The notes under the pieces were generated by a model that ran no database searches, was not told where the DNA came from, and saw nothing but the letters and a program-made list of their open reading frames with translations. 64,000 bases of DNA from positions 1-64,000 of the forward strand of contig NZ_BAABKE010000009.1 in assembly GCF_039543665.1 (NCBI RefSeq). Direction: 5' to 3'. This document shows, piece after piece, positions 34,801-44,299 of the stretch. Within the stretch, counting starts at the first letter, position 1. Every line of letters starts with the position of its first letter. Origin of the DNA: Wohlfahrtiimonas larvae (GTDB lineage: Bacteria; Pseudomonadota; Gammaproteobacteria; Cardiobacteriales; Wohlfahrtiimonadaceae). The translations under genes and the position numbers were made by a program.

Positions 34801-34841
34801 CCCTTGGTCATAAAACAAAAAATTTCGGAGTTTCATAACAT

Positions 34842-35198
34842 ATGGCACGTATAGCAGGTGTAAACTTACCGCTCAAAAAACATGTTATTATTGCTTTGCA
34901 GTCCATTTATGGCATCGGTGCCACGCGCGCAAAAGCAATTTGTCAAAATGCACAAGTTGATCCAACAACTAAGGTCAATGAATTGACTGACGATCAAGTT
35001 GAAGCACTACGTGCGCAAGTAGCGCAATTCGTAGTAGAGGGTGACCTTCGTCGTGAAGTGTCAATGAGTATTAAAAGACTAATGGATCTTGGTTGTTACC
35101 GTGGTATCAGACATCGTCGTGGTTTACCTGTACGCGGACAACGCACCAAAACGAATGCCCGCACTCGTAAAGGCCCAAGACGTTTAGTTAAGAAATAA
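34842..35198 (+). CDS. rpsM: 30S ribosomal protein S13
   Basis: 118 residues. Head protein forming bridges to the 50S and touching P-site tRNA. MARIAGVNLPLKKHVIIALQ at the start and the basic tail RGQRTKTNARTRKGPRRLVK. First gene of the alpha operon. Confidence 0.98.
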   Translation: MARIAGVNLPLKKHVIIALQSIYGIGATRAKAICQNAQVDPTTKVNELTDDQVEALRAQVAQFVVEGDLRREVSMSIKRLMDLGCYRGIRHRRGLPVRGQRTKTNARTRKGPRRLVKK

Positions 35199-35217
35199 AA
35201 ATTTATAGGAATTAGTG

Positions 35218-35607
35218 ATGGCAAAACCTTCAGTAAAAACACGTAAGCGTGTTAGAAGAACTGTTGTAGACGGTGTCGCACACATACATGCATCGTTCAA
35301 TAATACAATCGTAACTATTACAGATCGTCAAGGTAACGCGTTATCTTGGGCTACATCTGGTGGTTCTGGTTTCCGTGGCTCTAGAAAATCTACTCCTTTT
35401 GCGGCACAAGTTGCAGCAGAAAGAGCAGGTACTACAGCTAAAGAGTATGGTTTGAAAAATCTTGACGTTGAAGTTAATGGTCCAGGCCCAGGTCGTGAAT
35501 CTGCGGTACGTGCATTAAATGCTTTAGGGTACAAAATCACATCTATCGTTGACGTAACACCAATTCCTCATAATGGTTGTCGTCCACCTAAGAAACGTAG
35601 AGTATAA
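35218..35607 (+). CDS. rpsK: 30S ribosomal protein S11
   Basis: 129 residues from the ATG at 35218; the GTG directly before it is ignored. Platform protein near the Shine-Dalgarno helix. DGVAHIHASFNNTIVTITD and the C-terminal DVTPIPHNGCRPPKKRRV are typical. Confidence 0.98.
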   Translation: MAKPSVKTRKRVRRTVVDGVAHIHASFNNTIVTITDRQGNALSWATSGGSGFRGSRKSTPFAAQVAAERAGTTAKEYGLKNLDVEVNGPGPGRESAVRALNALGYKITSIVDVTPIPHNGCRPPKKRRV

Positions 35608-35620
35608 TTGGAGTATTTAA

Positions 35621-36244
35621 ATGGCACGTTATATTGGTCCTAAATGTAAATTAGAAAGAAGAGAAGGCACGGATCTTTTCTTAAAATCACCTGCTCGTCC
35701 TTTTGAATCAAAAACTAAGCTTCATGACAAAGCGCCTGGTCAGCACGGTGCTCGTCCTAAGAAGTTGTCAGTTTATGGTGAACAGCTTCGCGAGAAGCAA
35801 AAGTTACGTCGTATTTATGGTGTATTAGAGAAACAATTTAGATCTTACTATGCAGAAGCTGCGCGTCGTAAAGGCTCAACTGGTGAGAATTTATTGCAAA
35901 TCTTAGAATGCCGTTTGGATAACGTAGTTTATCGTATGGGTTTTGCAGTAACTCGTGCAGAGGCTAGACAATTGGTTTCTCATAGAGCGGTATTAGTGAA
36001 TGGTAAAATTGTTAACATTCCTTCATACCAGTTGAAAGCAGAAGATGTAATTTCTGTTTCAGAAAAAGCAAAACAGCAAACACGTGTTAAATACGCTATG
36101 CAATTGGCTGAGAGCAACGGTTTTGTTGACTGGTTGGCTATCGAACCTTCTAAAATGGAAGGTACATACAAGCGTATCCCTGATCGTAGCGACTTACCAG
36201 CAGACATTAATGAATCACTAGTAGTTGAATTGTATTCTAAGTAA
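35621..36244 (+). CDS. rpsD: 30S ribosomal protein S4
   Basis: 207 residues. Primary 16S rRNA-binding protein and, in E. coli, translational repressor of the alpha operon. MARYIGPKCKLERREGTDLF at the start; the S4 RNA-binding domain has RLDNVVYRMGFAVTRAEARQ. It is the long, zinc-free type. Confidence 0.98.
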   Translation: MARYIGPKCKLERREGTDLFLKSPARPFESKTKLHDKAPGQHGARPKKLSVYGEQLREKQKLRRIYGVLEKQFRSYYAEAARRKGSTGENLLQILECRLDNVVYRMGFAVTRAEARQLVSHRAVLVNGKIVNIPSYQLKAEDVISVSEKAKQQTRVKYAMQLAESNGFVDWLAIEPSKMEGTYKRIPDRSDLPADINESLVVELYSK

Positions 36245-36283
36245 TATTATTGATTAACGTTAATATCTAGGTGAATATTTATT

Positions 36284-37282
36284 ATGGCTGTACATGAATT
36301 ATTAACGCCAAAGATTGTTGATATAAAAACAATTAGTCCTACACGTTCTGAAGTCTCGCTTGAGCCTTTAGAGCGTGGCTTTGGCCATACTCTTGGTAAC
36401 GCTTTGCGTCGTATTTTATTATCTTCAATGCCCGGTGCGGCAATCACTGAATGTGAAATTGAAGGTGTTCAAAAAGAATACACAGCGGTGCCAGGAATGT
36501 ATGAAGACGTAATAGATCTTCTTTTGAATCTTAAAGGAATTTCTTTATCACTTCACGATGCTGATGAAGCATACTTAACACTAGAGAAATCTGGTGAGGG
36601 TCCTGTGACGGCTAAAGATTTAGTGGTTCCTCATAATGTAGAGATTTTTAATCCTGATTATGTGATCGCTAACTTGACAGCTCAAGGCTCTTTGAAGCTT
36701 CGTTTAAAAGTTGAAAATGGTCGTGGTTATCAGCCAGTAGGTGCTCGTGAATCAGCTTCTGATTCAACACAGAAAATTGGCAACTTCAAGATCGATGCTT
36801 CTTTTAGCCCAGTGAGAACTGTTAGCTATAAAGTAGACACTGCTCGTGTTGAACAAAGAACTAACTTAGATCGCTTGGTTATTAATCTTGAAACCAATGG
36901 TAGTTTAGATCCAGAGAAAGCAATTCGTGCGGCAGCAACAATTTTGCATGAACAATTAGCAGTATTTGTTGATCTGAAATCAAAACCTGATGTAGTAGAA
37001 GAGAAAGAAGAGCCAGTATGCGAAATCGATCCGATCTTATTACGTTCAGTAGATGATCTTGAGTTAACTGTACGTTCAGCAAATTGTTTGAAAGCAGAAA
37101 GCTTGTATTATATTGGTGAGCTAATCCAGAAAACTGAAGTAGAGTTGTTGAAAACTCCAAACTTGGGTAAGAAATCATTAACTGAAATTAAGGATGTTCT
37201 TGCTCAACATGGTTTGTCTTTGGGTACTAAATTGGATAACTGGCCACCTTTACATTTAGATGTAAGCAAGCCACCAGCATAA
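36284..37282 (+). CDS. rpoA: RNA polymerase alpha subunit
   Basis: 332 residues. The N-terminal assembly domain (about 1-235) has LEPLERGFGHTLGNALRRIL near residues 26-45. A linker is followed by the C-terminal domain, which binds UP elements and activators (VRSANCLKAESLYYIGEL and LLKTPNLGKKSLTEIKDVL). Alpha operon, standard place after rpsD. Confidence 0.98.
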   Translation: MAVHELLTPKIVDIKTISPTRSEVSLEPLERGFGHTLGNALRRILLSSMPGAAITECEIEGVQKEYTAVPGMYEDVIDLLLNLKGISLSLHDADEAYLTLEKSGEGPVTAKDLVVPHNVEIFNPDYVIANLTAQGSLKLRLKVENGRGYQPVGARESASDSTQKIGNFKIDASFSPVRTVSYKVDTARVEQRTNLDRLVINLETNGSLDPEKAIRAAATILHEQLAVFVDLKSKPDVVEEKEEPVCEIDPILLRSVDDLELTVRSANCLKAESLYYIGELIQKTEVELLKTPNLGKKSLTEIKDVLAQHGLSLGTKLDNWPPLHLDVSKPPA

Positions 37283-37313
37283 TTAAGTTACAAATTTTTA
37301 AGGAATTATTCTA

Positions 37314-37697
37314 ATGCGTCATCGTAAATCAGGTCGTGCCTTTAGTCGCACATCAGCGCATAGAAAAGCAATGTTCAAAAACATGGCTGTTTCTATGATT
37401 GAGCATGAATTAATTAAAACAACATTACCAAAAGCTAAAGAATTAAGATCAGTTGTTGAGCCTTTAATTACTTTAGCAAAAGTTGACTCAGTTGCTAATC
37501 GTCGTTTAGCATTCGCTCGTTTGCGCTCAGAAGCAGCAGTTGCAAAATTGTTCACTGAAATCGCACCACGTATGCAACAACGTCCAGGCGGATACTTAAG
37601 AATTCTTAAGTGTGGCAATCGTGCAGGCGATAATGCGCCAATGGCTTATGTAGAGCTAGTTGATCGCACAACAGCATCAGCAGATAAAGCTGAGTAA
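37314..37697 (+). CDS. rplQ: 50S ribosomal protein L17
   Basis: 127 residues. MRHRKSGRAFSRTSAHRKAM at the start and RPGGYLRILKCGNRAGDNAP near the end. Last gene of the alpha operon, followed by a strong terminator that closes the whole superoperon. Confidence 0.98.
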   Translation: MRHRKSGRAFSRTSAHRKAMFKNMAVSMIEHELIKTTLPKAKELRSVVEPLITLAKVDSVANRRLAFARLRSEAAVAKLFTEIAPRMQQRPGGYLRILKCGNRAGDNAPMAYVELVDRTTASADKAE

Positions 37698-37718
37698 TTG
37701 TTTTAAAATTGATAGAAT

Positions 37719-37743
37719 AGGCCGGTTCATCCGGCCTTTTTAT
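37719..37743 (+). terminator. Terminator after rplQ
   Basis: 7-bp GC-rich stem aggccgg/ccggcct with a 5-base loop followed by a T-run. It ends the str-S10-spc-alpha superoperon. Confidence 0.9.
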
Positions 37744-37755
37744 TATTGGTGAAAT

Positions 37756-38691
37756 ATGTATTTTACACATTTAAATCTCTCTTCACGATCATCAAACTAT
37801 GATGGGCGTGCAATTACTATTGGTTCATTTGATGGTATTCATATTGGTCATCAAAAAATTCTAACTGAATTAAATCAATATGCAAAAGCTCATAATTTAC
37901 AACGGACATTGGTAACATTTAATCCTCTTCCACCTGAGTATTTTAAGAAAGGTATGACACATCGATTGATGTCATTAAGGGATAAAGCTGAGTTTTTGAA
38001 GAAAAATGATTTGGTGGATGAAATTATATTAATTCCTTTTTCTCAAGCAATGGCAACCATTACTGCTGATAGCTTTTTAGATGATATTTTAATTGATCAC
38101 TTACAAATGAAAGCCTTATTTGTGGGTAAAGATTTTAAATTTGGCCATAAAGCCGAAGGCAATATAGAATTTTTGAGTAATGCATTAAAAGATCGATACT
38201 ATTTTTCTGCCATTGATGATCTGACTCGTAATAATATTAGGGTGTCATCAACAAAAATTAGAGGTTTTTTAGCAGATAGTGATTTGCTAGCTGCAAAAGA
38301 ATTTTTAGGCCGCAATTATAGTTTAATTGGCAAAGTCGTACCGGGTAATCAATTGGCACGTACTTGGGGGATGCCAACAATCAATATTCATTTACAGCAT
38401 GATTTTCCTTTAATGGGAATTTATAATGCAACAGCTGAAAATTTATGCACCGGTAAAAAATATACAGGTGCTGCGAGTATTGGTTTTCGCCCAACAATTG
38501 GTGGAACTAATGTTGTGCTTGAAGTTCACCTTCATGACACGAATGAAGATCTCTATGGTCAGTTCTTCAAAATTTCTTTTATTAATAAAATGAGAGACGA
38601 AATTAAGTTTGATACGCTTGAGGATTTGCGAAAGCAAATTGAGCATGATATAACGGAATCTTATTCGTTTTTTAAAGACTATTCAGAATAG
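37756..38691 (+). CDS. ribF: Bifunctional riboflavin kinase / FAD synthetase
   Basis: 311 residues. It makes FMN from riboflavin and then FAD. The N-terminal nucleotidyltransferase domain has ITIGSFDGIHIGHQ (about 21-34) and SSTKIRGFL. The C-terminal flavokinase domain has GMPTINIHL and GAASIGFRPTIGG. It precedes ileS by 9 bases, and ribF-ileS-lspA-ispH follow as one transcription unit, a common gammaproteobacterial arrangement. Confidence 0.96.
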   Translation: MYFTHLNLSSRSSNYDGRAITIGSFDGIHIGHQKILTELNQYAKAHNLQRTLVTFNPLPPEYFKKGMTHRLMSLRDKAEFLKKNDLVDEIILIPFSQAMATITADSFLDDILIDHLQMKALFVGKDFKFGHKAEGNIEFLSNALKDRYYFSAIDDLTRNNIRVSSTKIRGFLADSDLLAAKEFLGRNYSLIGKVVPGNQLARTWGMPTINIHLQHDFPLMGIYNATAENLCTGKKYTGAASIGFRPTIGGTNVVLEVHLHDTNEDLYGQFFKISFINKMRDEIKFDTLEDLRKQIEHDITESYSFFKDYSE

Positions 38692-38700
38692 GTACAGACT

Positions 38701-41547
38701 GTGAGTAAAGATAAATCTCAAGACAAAGATAATCATAAATATAAAGATTCTTTGAATCTTCCGACAACTAATTTTGACATGCGTGCAAACTTGCCGATTA
38801 AAGAGCCAAAGTTTGTTGAGTTTTGGGAATCCATAGATTTGTACGCTAAACAAAGAAAACAATTTGCAGGAAAGCCAAAATTTGTATTGCATGACGGCCC
38901 TCCCTATGCGAATGGGGCATTGCACTTAGGCCACTTTGTGAATAAAACTTTGAAAGATATCATTGTTAAATCACACGGACAGATGGGGTATGATTCTCCA
39001 TATGTGCCTGGTTGGGACTGTCATGGTTTACCCATTGAATTAGTGGTTGAGCGTAAATTTGGCAAAGTAGGTCCTGAGATGACCGCGGAAGAGTTCCGTC
39101 AAAAATGTGCTGATTTTGCTGCAACACAAGTGGATTTACAGCGTGATGAATTTAAACGCTTTGGTATCCTCGGTGATTTTAATAATCCTTATTTAACTTA
39201 CAATCAAAAGACAGAAGCAAATACTGTTCGTGCATTGGCTAAAATTTATGAAAATGGTCATATGGAACGTGGTTCTCGTCCTGTTAACTGGTGTTTGGAT
39301 TGCGGATCATCTTTGGCTGAAGCTGAAGTTGAATATGCAGATAAAAAATCCCCCAGCATTGATGTTAAATTCTCTGTAGTAGATTTAGCTGCGTTCAATG
39401 CTGCAATCAATGTAAATGTAACAGAATCTGTATCCGTTGTGATTTGGACGACTACACCTTGGACATTACCAGCGAATGAAGCTGTTTCTGTTCATCCTGA
39501 ATATGATTATTCAGTGGTTGAATTTAATGGTGAGCAATTAGTTGTTGCAACAGAATTGGTAGAGGGTTTAGCTAAGCGTTGGAAAGGTGATATCACTGTT
39601 AAAGCAACGTTTAAAGGTAAGGTTTTAGAAGGCTTACAATTGAATCACTGTTTCTATGATAAGCAAGTGCCAGTGATCTTGGGTGAGCATGTAACATTAG
39701 ATGGCGGTACAGGTTGTGTTCATACAGCGCCATCGCATGGTGATGATGACTATAAAGTTGGTTTGCAGTACGACTTACCAATGGTGAACTATGTATTGGG
39801 TAATGGTGATTATTCATCAGAAGTACCTTTGTTTGCAGGCCAAAACATTAGAGCTGTAGAAGATAATATTATCGCGACATTGAAAGAAAAAAATACATTG
39901 GTATTTTTATCTAAGATCGATCATAGCTATCCACATTGCTGGCGACACAAAACACCAACGATCTATCGTGCAACAGCACAATGGTTCATCAGTATGGATA
40001 ATAAAAATCTTCGCCAAGATATCTTGAAAGCGATTGATGGCGTTAAGTTTACGCCAAGCTGGGGTCAAGCGCGTTTGTATGGTATGATCGAAGGCCGTGG
40101 TGATTGGTGTATTTCTCGTCAGCGTTATTGGGGCAATCCAATTCCTTTGTTCTTACATAAAGAAACAGGTGAATTACATCCTGAGACAGCTCAATTGATG
40201 TTGAAAGTTGCTGATAAAATTGAAGAAAAAGGTTTAACAGGTTGGTTTGAGGCTGACATCACAGAATTTTTGAATGTGGAAGATGCTGCAAACTATGAAA
40301 AGAACAAAGACATCTTGGATGTTTGGTTCGATTCAGGGACAACACATTACACTGTGTTGCGTCAACGTGAAGAATTAACATATCCAGCAGATTTATATTT
40401 AGAAGGTTCGGATCAGCATCGTGGTTGGTTTAACTCTTCAATCTGTACATCTGTAGCTATGGATGGTATTGCACCATACAAGCAATTGTTAACGCACGGT
40501 TTTACAGTGGATTCTCAAGGCCGTAAAATGTCTAAATCATTAGGCAATGGTATTGAGCCACAAGATGTGATGGATAAAATGGGTGCGGATGTTTTACGTT
40601 TATGGGTTTCTTCAACAGATTACCGTGGTGAAATCCCTGTATCTGATGAAATCTTAAAACGTACATCAGAAACCTATCGTCGTATCCGTAATACAGTGCG
40701 TTTCTTGTTAGCAAATACGGGCGAATTTGATTTCAAAAAAGATGCAGTGCCAATGGATGAGTTATTGCCATTGGATCGTTGGGTGATTGATCGCGCACAT
40801 CAGCTACAACAAGAAATTGCAGAACATTATGTAGATTTTTCGTTCCATAACATTTATCAAAAACTACAAAGTTTTTGCTCGATTGATTTGGGTAGTTTCT
40901 ATTTAGATATCACGAAGGATCGTCAATATACTTGTGCCAAAGATTCACGTGCTCGTCGCTCATGCCAAACAGCATTACACCATGTATTGGAAGCATTGAT
41001 TCGTTGGATGGCACCTATCTTGTCATTCACGGCAGAAGAAACATGGCAGAATATGCGTGAGAAAGATGCAGATCGTTTAGAATCTATCTTCTTAGCAGAA
41101 TTCTATACAGGTTTAGTGCCTTTAGAAAATACGAAATTTGATCGTCCTTTCTGGGATATGTTATTGAACGTTCGTTCTGAAGTTTCTAAAGAAATTGAAA
41201 AGCATCGCGCAAATGGTGAAATTGGCTCTTCATTGCAATCGAATGCAACAATCTATTGTTCACAGGGTATTTTCGATAAATTGGCAATGCTAGAAGATGA
41301 ATTACGTTTTGTTCTGTTAACATCTTATGCAACTGTCAAACCGTTAGCGGATAAAACTGATGATCTAGCAGTATTTGAGTTAGAAAATGAGCAATTCGCA
41401 GTTGAAATCGAAGTGAATAATCACAAGAAATGTGTTCGTTGTTGGCATTATCGTGAGGATGTGGGAACACATGCAGATCATCCTGATTTGTGTGATCGTT
41501 GTATCACTAACTTGACGCCAGAAGGTGAGAATCGTCAATATGCCTAA
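38701..41547 (+). CDS. ileS: Isoleucyl-tRNA synthetase
   Basis: 948 residues, E. coli-like length. Start GTG with aggtac upstream. Class I signature PYANGALHLGHFVNKTLKD near residues 68-86 and KMSKS in GRKMSKSLGNG. The editing domain contains the TTTPWTLPANEA block. The C-terminal zinc finger is CVRCWHYREDVG with a second Cys pair in LCDRC. This is the bacterial mupirocin-sensitive type by overall architecture. Overlaps lspA by 8 bases. Confidence 0.97.
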   Translation: MSKDKSQDKDNHKYKDSLNLPTTNFDMRANLPIKEPKFVEFWESIDLYAKQRKQFAGKPKFVLHDGPPYANGALHLGHFVNKTLKDIIVKSHGQMGYDSPYVPGWDCHGLPIELVVERKFGKVGPEMTAEEFRQKCADFAATQVDLQRDEFKRFGILGDFNNPYLTYNQKTEANTVRALAKIYENGHMERGSRPVNWCLDCGSSLAEAEVEYADKKSPSIDVKFSVVDLAAFNAAINVNVTESVSVVIWTTTPWTLPANEAVSVHPEYDYSVVEFNGEQLVVATELVEGLAKRWKGDITVKATFKGKVLEGLQLNHCFYDKQVPVILGEHVTLDGGTGCVHTAPSHGDDDYKVGLQYDLPMVNYVLGNGDYSSEVPLFAGQNIRAVEDNIIATLKEKNTLVFLSKIDHSYPHCWRHKTPTIYRATAQWFISMDNKNLRQDILKAIDGVKFTPSWGQARLYGMIEGRGDWCISRQRYWGNPIPLFLHKETGELHPETAQLMLKVADKIEEKGLTGWFEADITEFLNVEDAANYEKNKDILDVWFDSGTTHYTVLRQREELTYPADLYLEGSDQHRGWFNSSICTSVAMDGIAPYKQLLTHGFTVDSQGRKMSKSLGNGIEPQDVMDKMGADVLRLWVSSTDYRGEIPVSDEILKRTSETYRRIRNTVRFLLANTGEFDFKKDAVPMDELLPLDRWVIDRAHQLQQEIAEHYVDFSFHNIYQKLQSFCSIDLGSFYLDITKDRQYTCAKDSRARRSCQTALHHVLEALIRWMAPILSFTAEETWQNMREKDADRLESIFLAEFYTGLVPLENTKFDRPFWDMLLNVRSEVSKEIEKHRANGEIGSSLQSNATIYCSQGIFDKLAMLEDELRFVLLTSYATVKPLADKTDDLAVFELENEQFAVEIEVNNHKKCVRCWHYREDVGTHADHPDLCDRCITNLTPEGENRQYA

Positions 41548-42043
41548 GTCATCTTTAAAGACAAAGAAGGTTGCTATCTTCTTTGTCTTGGCTTTGATCG
41601 GTGTTGTGATTGATCAAGGGACTAAGTGGTGGTTTAACACAAATCTAGAGCCTTATGGCTCTGGTATTACAGTTATTCCTGATTTTTTGTCTTGGCGCTT
41701 AGCCTATAATTATGGTGCAGCATTTAGTTTTTTGGCGGACCATTCTGGGTGGCAACGCTGGTTTTTTATTGTAATTGCAATTATTGCAGCAATTGTTATT
41801 GCTATATTAATCATTCGACGTAAATCACATGAACGGATCTTGCCCTATGGATTAGCATTGATTATGGCAGGCGCAATTGGTAACGTAATTGATCGTATTT
41901 GGCATGGTTATGTGGTAGATTTTATCAGTACTCAGTTTGGTACTTATTATTTTCCTATTTTTAATTTTGCTGATATCTGTGTTTCAGTTGGCGCAGGCTT
42001 AGTCATTTTGTCATCTTTTGTTGAGCGTTCGCATCATGAGTAA
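41540..42043 (+). CDS. lspA: Lipoprotein signal peptidase (signal peptidase II)
   Basis: 167 residues from the ATG at 41540, inside the ileS end. It cleaves diacylated prolipoproteins in the inner membrane. Four membrane helices. The catalytic aspartates are in GYVVDF (Asp127) and FNFAD (Asp145), with GNVIDR before them. The stop overlaps the ispH start region by 8 bases, suggesting translational coupling. Confidence 0.95.
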   Translation: MPKSSLKTKKVAIFFVLALIGVVIDQGTKWWFNTNLEPYGSGITVIPDFLSWRLAYNYGAAFSFLADHSGWQRWFFIVIAIIAAIVIAILIIRRKSHERILPYGLALIMAGAIGNVIDRIWHGYVVDFISTQFGTYYFPIFNFADICVSVGAGLVILSSFVERSHHE

Positions 42044-42977
42044 AAAAGTCTATCTAGCCAACCCTCGTGGTTTTTGTGCGGGGGTTGATCGTGCAATTGG
42101 TATTGTAGAAAAAGCATTGGCACAGTTTGGCGCGCCAATTTATGTTCGCAATGAAGTGGTTCACAATAAGTTTGTTGTGGATGGTTTGCGTGAACGTGGT
42201 GCTATTTTTGTAAAAGAGTTGCATGAAGTGCCAGACGATTCTATTGTGATTTTCTCCGCACATGGTGTATCTAAGGCTGTTCAGAATGAAGCTCAAGAAC
42301 GTGGTTTAAAGGTTTTTGATGCAACCTGCCCATTGGTGACAAAAGTGCATATGGAAGTCAGTCGTGATGCGCGCAATGCACGTGATACAATTTTAATTGG
42401 TCACGCAGGGCATCCTGAAGTTGAAGGTACAATGGGACAATTTGATGCATCTTATGGCGGCAAGATTTATCTTGTGGAAGATATGGATGATGCTGAGAAA
42501 ATTCATATTGATAATCCTGATAACATCAGCTATGTAACGCAAACGACATTATCTTTAGATGATACAAAAGAGATCATAGGCAAATTGCGTGATCGTTTTC
42601 CTGTGATTTCAGCGCCGAAGAAAGATGATATTTGCTATGCCACACAAAATCGCCAAGATGCCGTGCGTGAATTATCTCAAAAATGCTCATTGATTTTTGT
42701 TGTAGGTTCAAAGAATAGCTCTAACTCAAATCGCTTGCGTGAATTGGCTGAGAAAGAAGGTGCCGTTGCTTACTTGATTGATCGTGCGGATGATATTGAT
42801 ATTTCTGTTTTGAAAGATCATGAAAATATCGGTGTAACAGCTGGCGCTTCAGCACCAGAAATTTTGGTGAAAGAAGTATTAGAATTGCTAGCTAAAGAAG
42901 GCGCAGTTCTTCAAGAAAATTTATCAGAAAATCCTGAAACAATCGTCTTTCCATTACCGAAAGAATTGCGTGATTAA
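42036..42977 (+). CDS. ispH: 4-hydroxy-3-methylbut-2-enyl diphosphate reductase
   Basis: 313 residues from the ATG at 42036. Last step of the MEP isoprenoid pathway, using a 4Fe-4S cluster. The three cluster cysteines are in NPRGFCAG (Cys14), DATCPLVTKVH and DDICYATQNRQ. The catalytic Glu loop and GSKNSSNSNRL substrate loop are present. Start ATG overlaps lspA; the TTG six codons upstream is rejected. Followed by a terminator. Confidence 0.96.
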   Translation: MSKKVYLANPRGFCAGVDRAIGIVEKALAQFGAPIYVRNEVVHNKFVVDGLRERGAIFVKELHEVPDDSIVIFSAHGVSKAVQNEAQERGLKVFDATCPLVTKVHMEVSRDARNARDTILIGHAGHPEVEGTMGQFDASYGGKIYLVEDMDDAEKIHIDNPDNISYVTQTTLSLDDTKEIIGKLRDRFPVISAPKKDDICYATQNRQDAVRELSQKCSLIFVVGSKNSSNSNRLRELAEKEGAVAYLIDRADDIDISVLKDHENIGVTAGASAPEILVKEVLELLAKEGAVLQENLSENPETIVFPLPKELRD

Positions 42978-43002
42978 TTAAATCATCTATGAATTAATAC
43001 GA

Positions 43003-43028
43003 AAGCATCCGAACAGGATGCTTTTTTC
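43003..43028 (+). terminator. Terminator after ispH
   Basis: 9-bp stem aaagcatcc/ggatgcttt with a 5-base loop and T-run. The A-rich left side could also serve the convergent glycosyltransferase gene. Confidence 0.85.
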
Positions 43029-43041
43029 TTGGATGAAATAT

Positions 43042-44052
43042 TTATCCAAAAATTTTCGCCAATAGTTTTGCTAAACCTAGCTGATTATTCAAAAAAGCTT
43101 TAATTACTAAGCGATTCGCTATACAGAGATATTTGAGATCAATAATTTTTTCATCTATTAATCTTTGGAAATTTCGTTGTGCGATGGGAATCAATTGAGC
43201 ACGTAATTCTTTGCCTTTAGTTTTACGAATGATCTTGCTTACGATCATGCGATAAGCATCATTAGCCATTTGTTGTTGGAATAAAGTATCCACAGATGTT
43301 GGGATATTATTGCCTGTAATAAAATAATCGTAAGTATGTTTTAAACGTGTTGTTGCATCGTTTAAGTATCGTTCTGCACGTAAACCTGATGTTACACTTG
43401 CTTCATGGCGGCGATAGAAATATAGCGGTAGATCGACCTTTCCGAAACGGTTAGTTTTTGCATATAGTTGTAGAGCATACATATAATCATCTTCATAAAA
43501 GATGTCCTCATAAAAACAAAATTCTTTGTAACTATTGTAGCGATAAAGCTTATTCCAGGCAGGTGAATCTGGCGATTGTGCATCTCGTTTTAAGAATAGT
43601 TCTAATGCGTTATTGTGCTCAGTGATTGGAGTGCTTTGAGCATCATATTTTTGATCTTTGATTTCAGACACATTGCCGAATGTGAATTTATTGAATGCAA
43701 TAAAATCCAATTCTGATTTTTTCTCAATGGCATTGAAACAGATCTCCATTGTTTGCGGATGCAATAAATCATCGCCATCCATGAACATAAAGTATTTGCA
43801 ATCATTCACATTTTCAATACCAATGTTACGAGAATGGCAGGGCGAGCCGTAGTTCTTCTCATTTTGTATAGTAACAAAGCGATCATCATTATTGGAAAAT
43901 TGTTGTAGTTTCTCAAAAGTATCGTCGGTCGATCTGTCATCAATACAAATGCATTTAAAATCTTTAAATGTCTGATTTTTAATTGAGTTTAAACATTCCT
44001 CAACGTAATGACTTAAATTGTAGAATACAACTATGATGCCAATTTTATTCAT
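43042..44052 (-). CDS. Family 2 glycosyltransferase
   Basis: 336 residues. GT-A fold: MNKIGIIVVFYNLSHYVEEC at the start, CIDDRSTDDT (nucleotide-binding Asp) near residue 38, YGSPCHSRNIGIE, and the DxD metal motif in FMDGDDLLHP. The C-terminal third is helical and ends in a hydrophobic patch. It probably adds a sugar to a surface glycan. It is isolated, with no other glycan genes beside it, so the acceptor is unknown. It is not the heptosyltransferase family that modifies AIDA-type adhesins. Confidence 0.85.
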   Translation of the reverse strand: MNKIGIIVVFYNLSHYVEECLNSIKNQTFKDFKCICIDDRSTDDTFEKLQQFSNNDDRFVTIQNEKNYGSPCHSRNIGIENVNDCKYFMFMDGDDLLHPQTMEICFNAIEKKSELDFIAFNKFTFGNVSEIKDQKYDAQSTPITEHNNALELFLKRDAQSPDSPAWNKLYRYNSYKEFCFYEDIFYEDDYMYALQLYAKTNRFGKVDLPLYFYRRHEASVTSGLRAERYLNDATTRLKHTYDYFITGNNIPTSVDTLFQQQMANDAYRMIVSKIIRKTKGKELRAQLIPIAQRNFQRLIDEKIIDLKYLCIANRLVIKAFLNNQLGLAKLLAKIFG

Positions 44053-44299
44053 GAATGCTATCCGATTATTCTAAATGAACATACATTATATCTTTGTTTA
44101 TGAATATTATCAGTCAAGCTGAGTCTAAAAAGGAATCTATTTCGAGTTGTAGATAATTAAATTGATAATGTTAATCGACCTATGGTGTTGTGTTGTGCTA
44201 AATTACACCGTGTGCTGAGTACTAGAGATAATAATCATCCTTTAAATAATAGATATTGAATTAATAGGTAATGTTGCGCAAACAGATGGGCTTGTTAAT
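44053..44299. other. 247-base AT-rich intergenic region
   Basis: Between the divergent glycosyltransferase and MipA-like genes. I found no ORF with a ribosome-binding site, no RNA gene and no clear hairpin terminator. It should hold both promoters, but none is convincing by eye. Confidence 0.5.
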
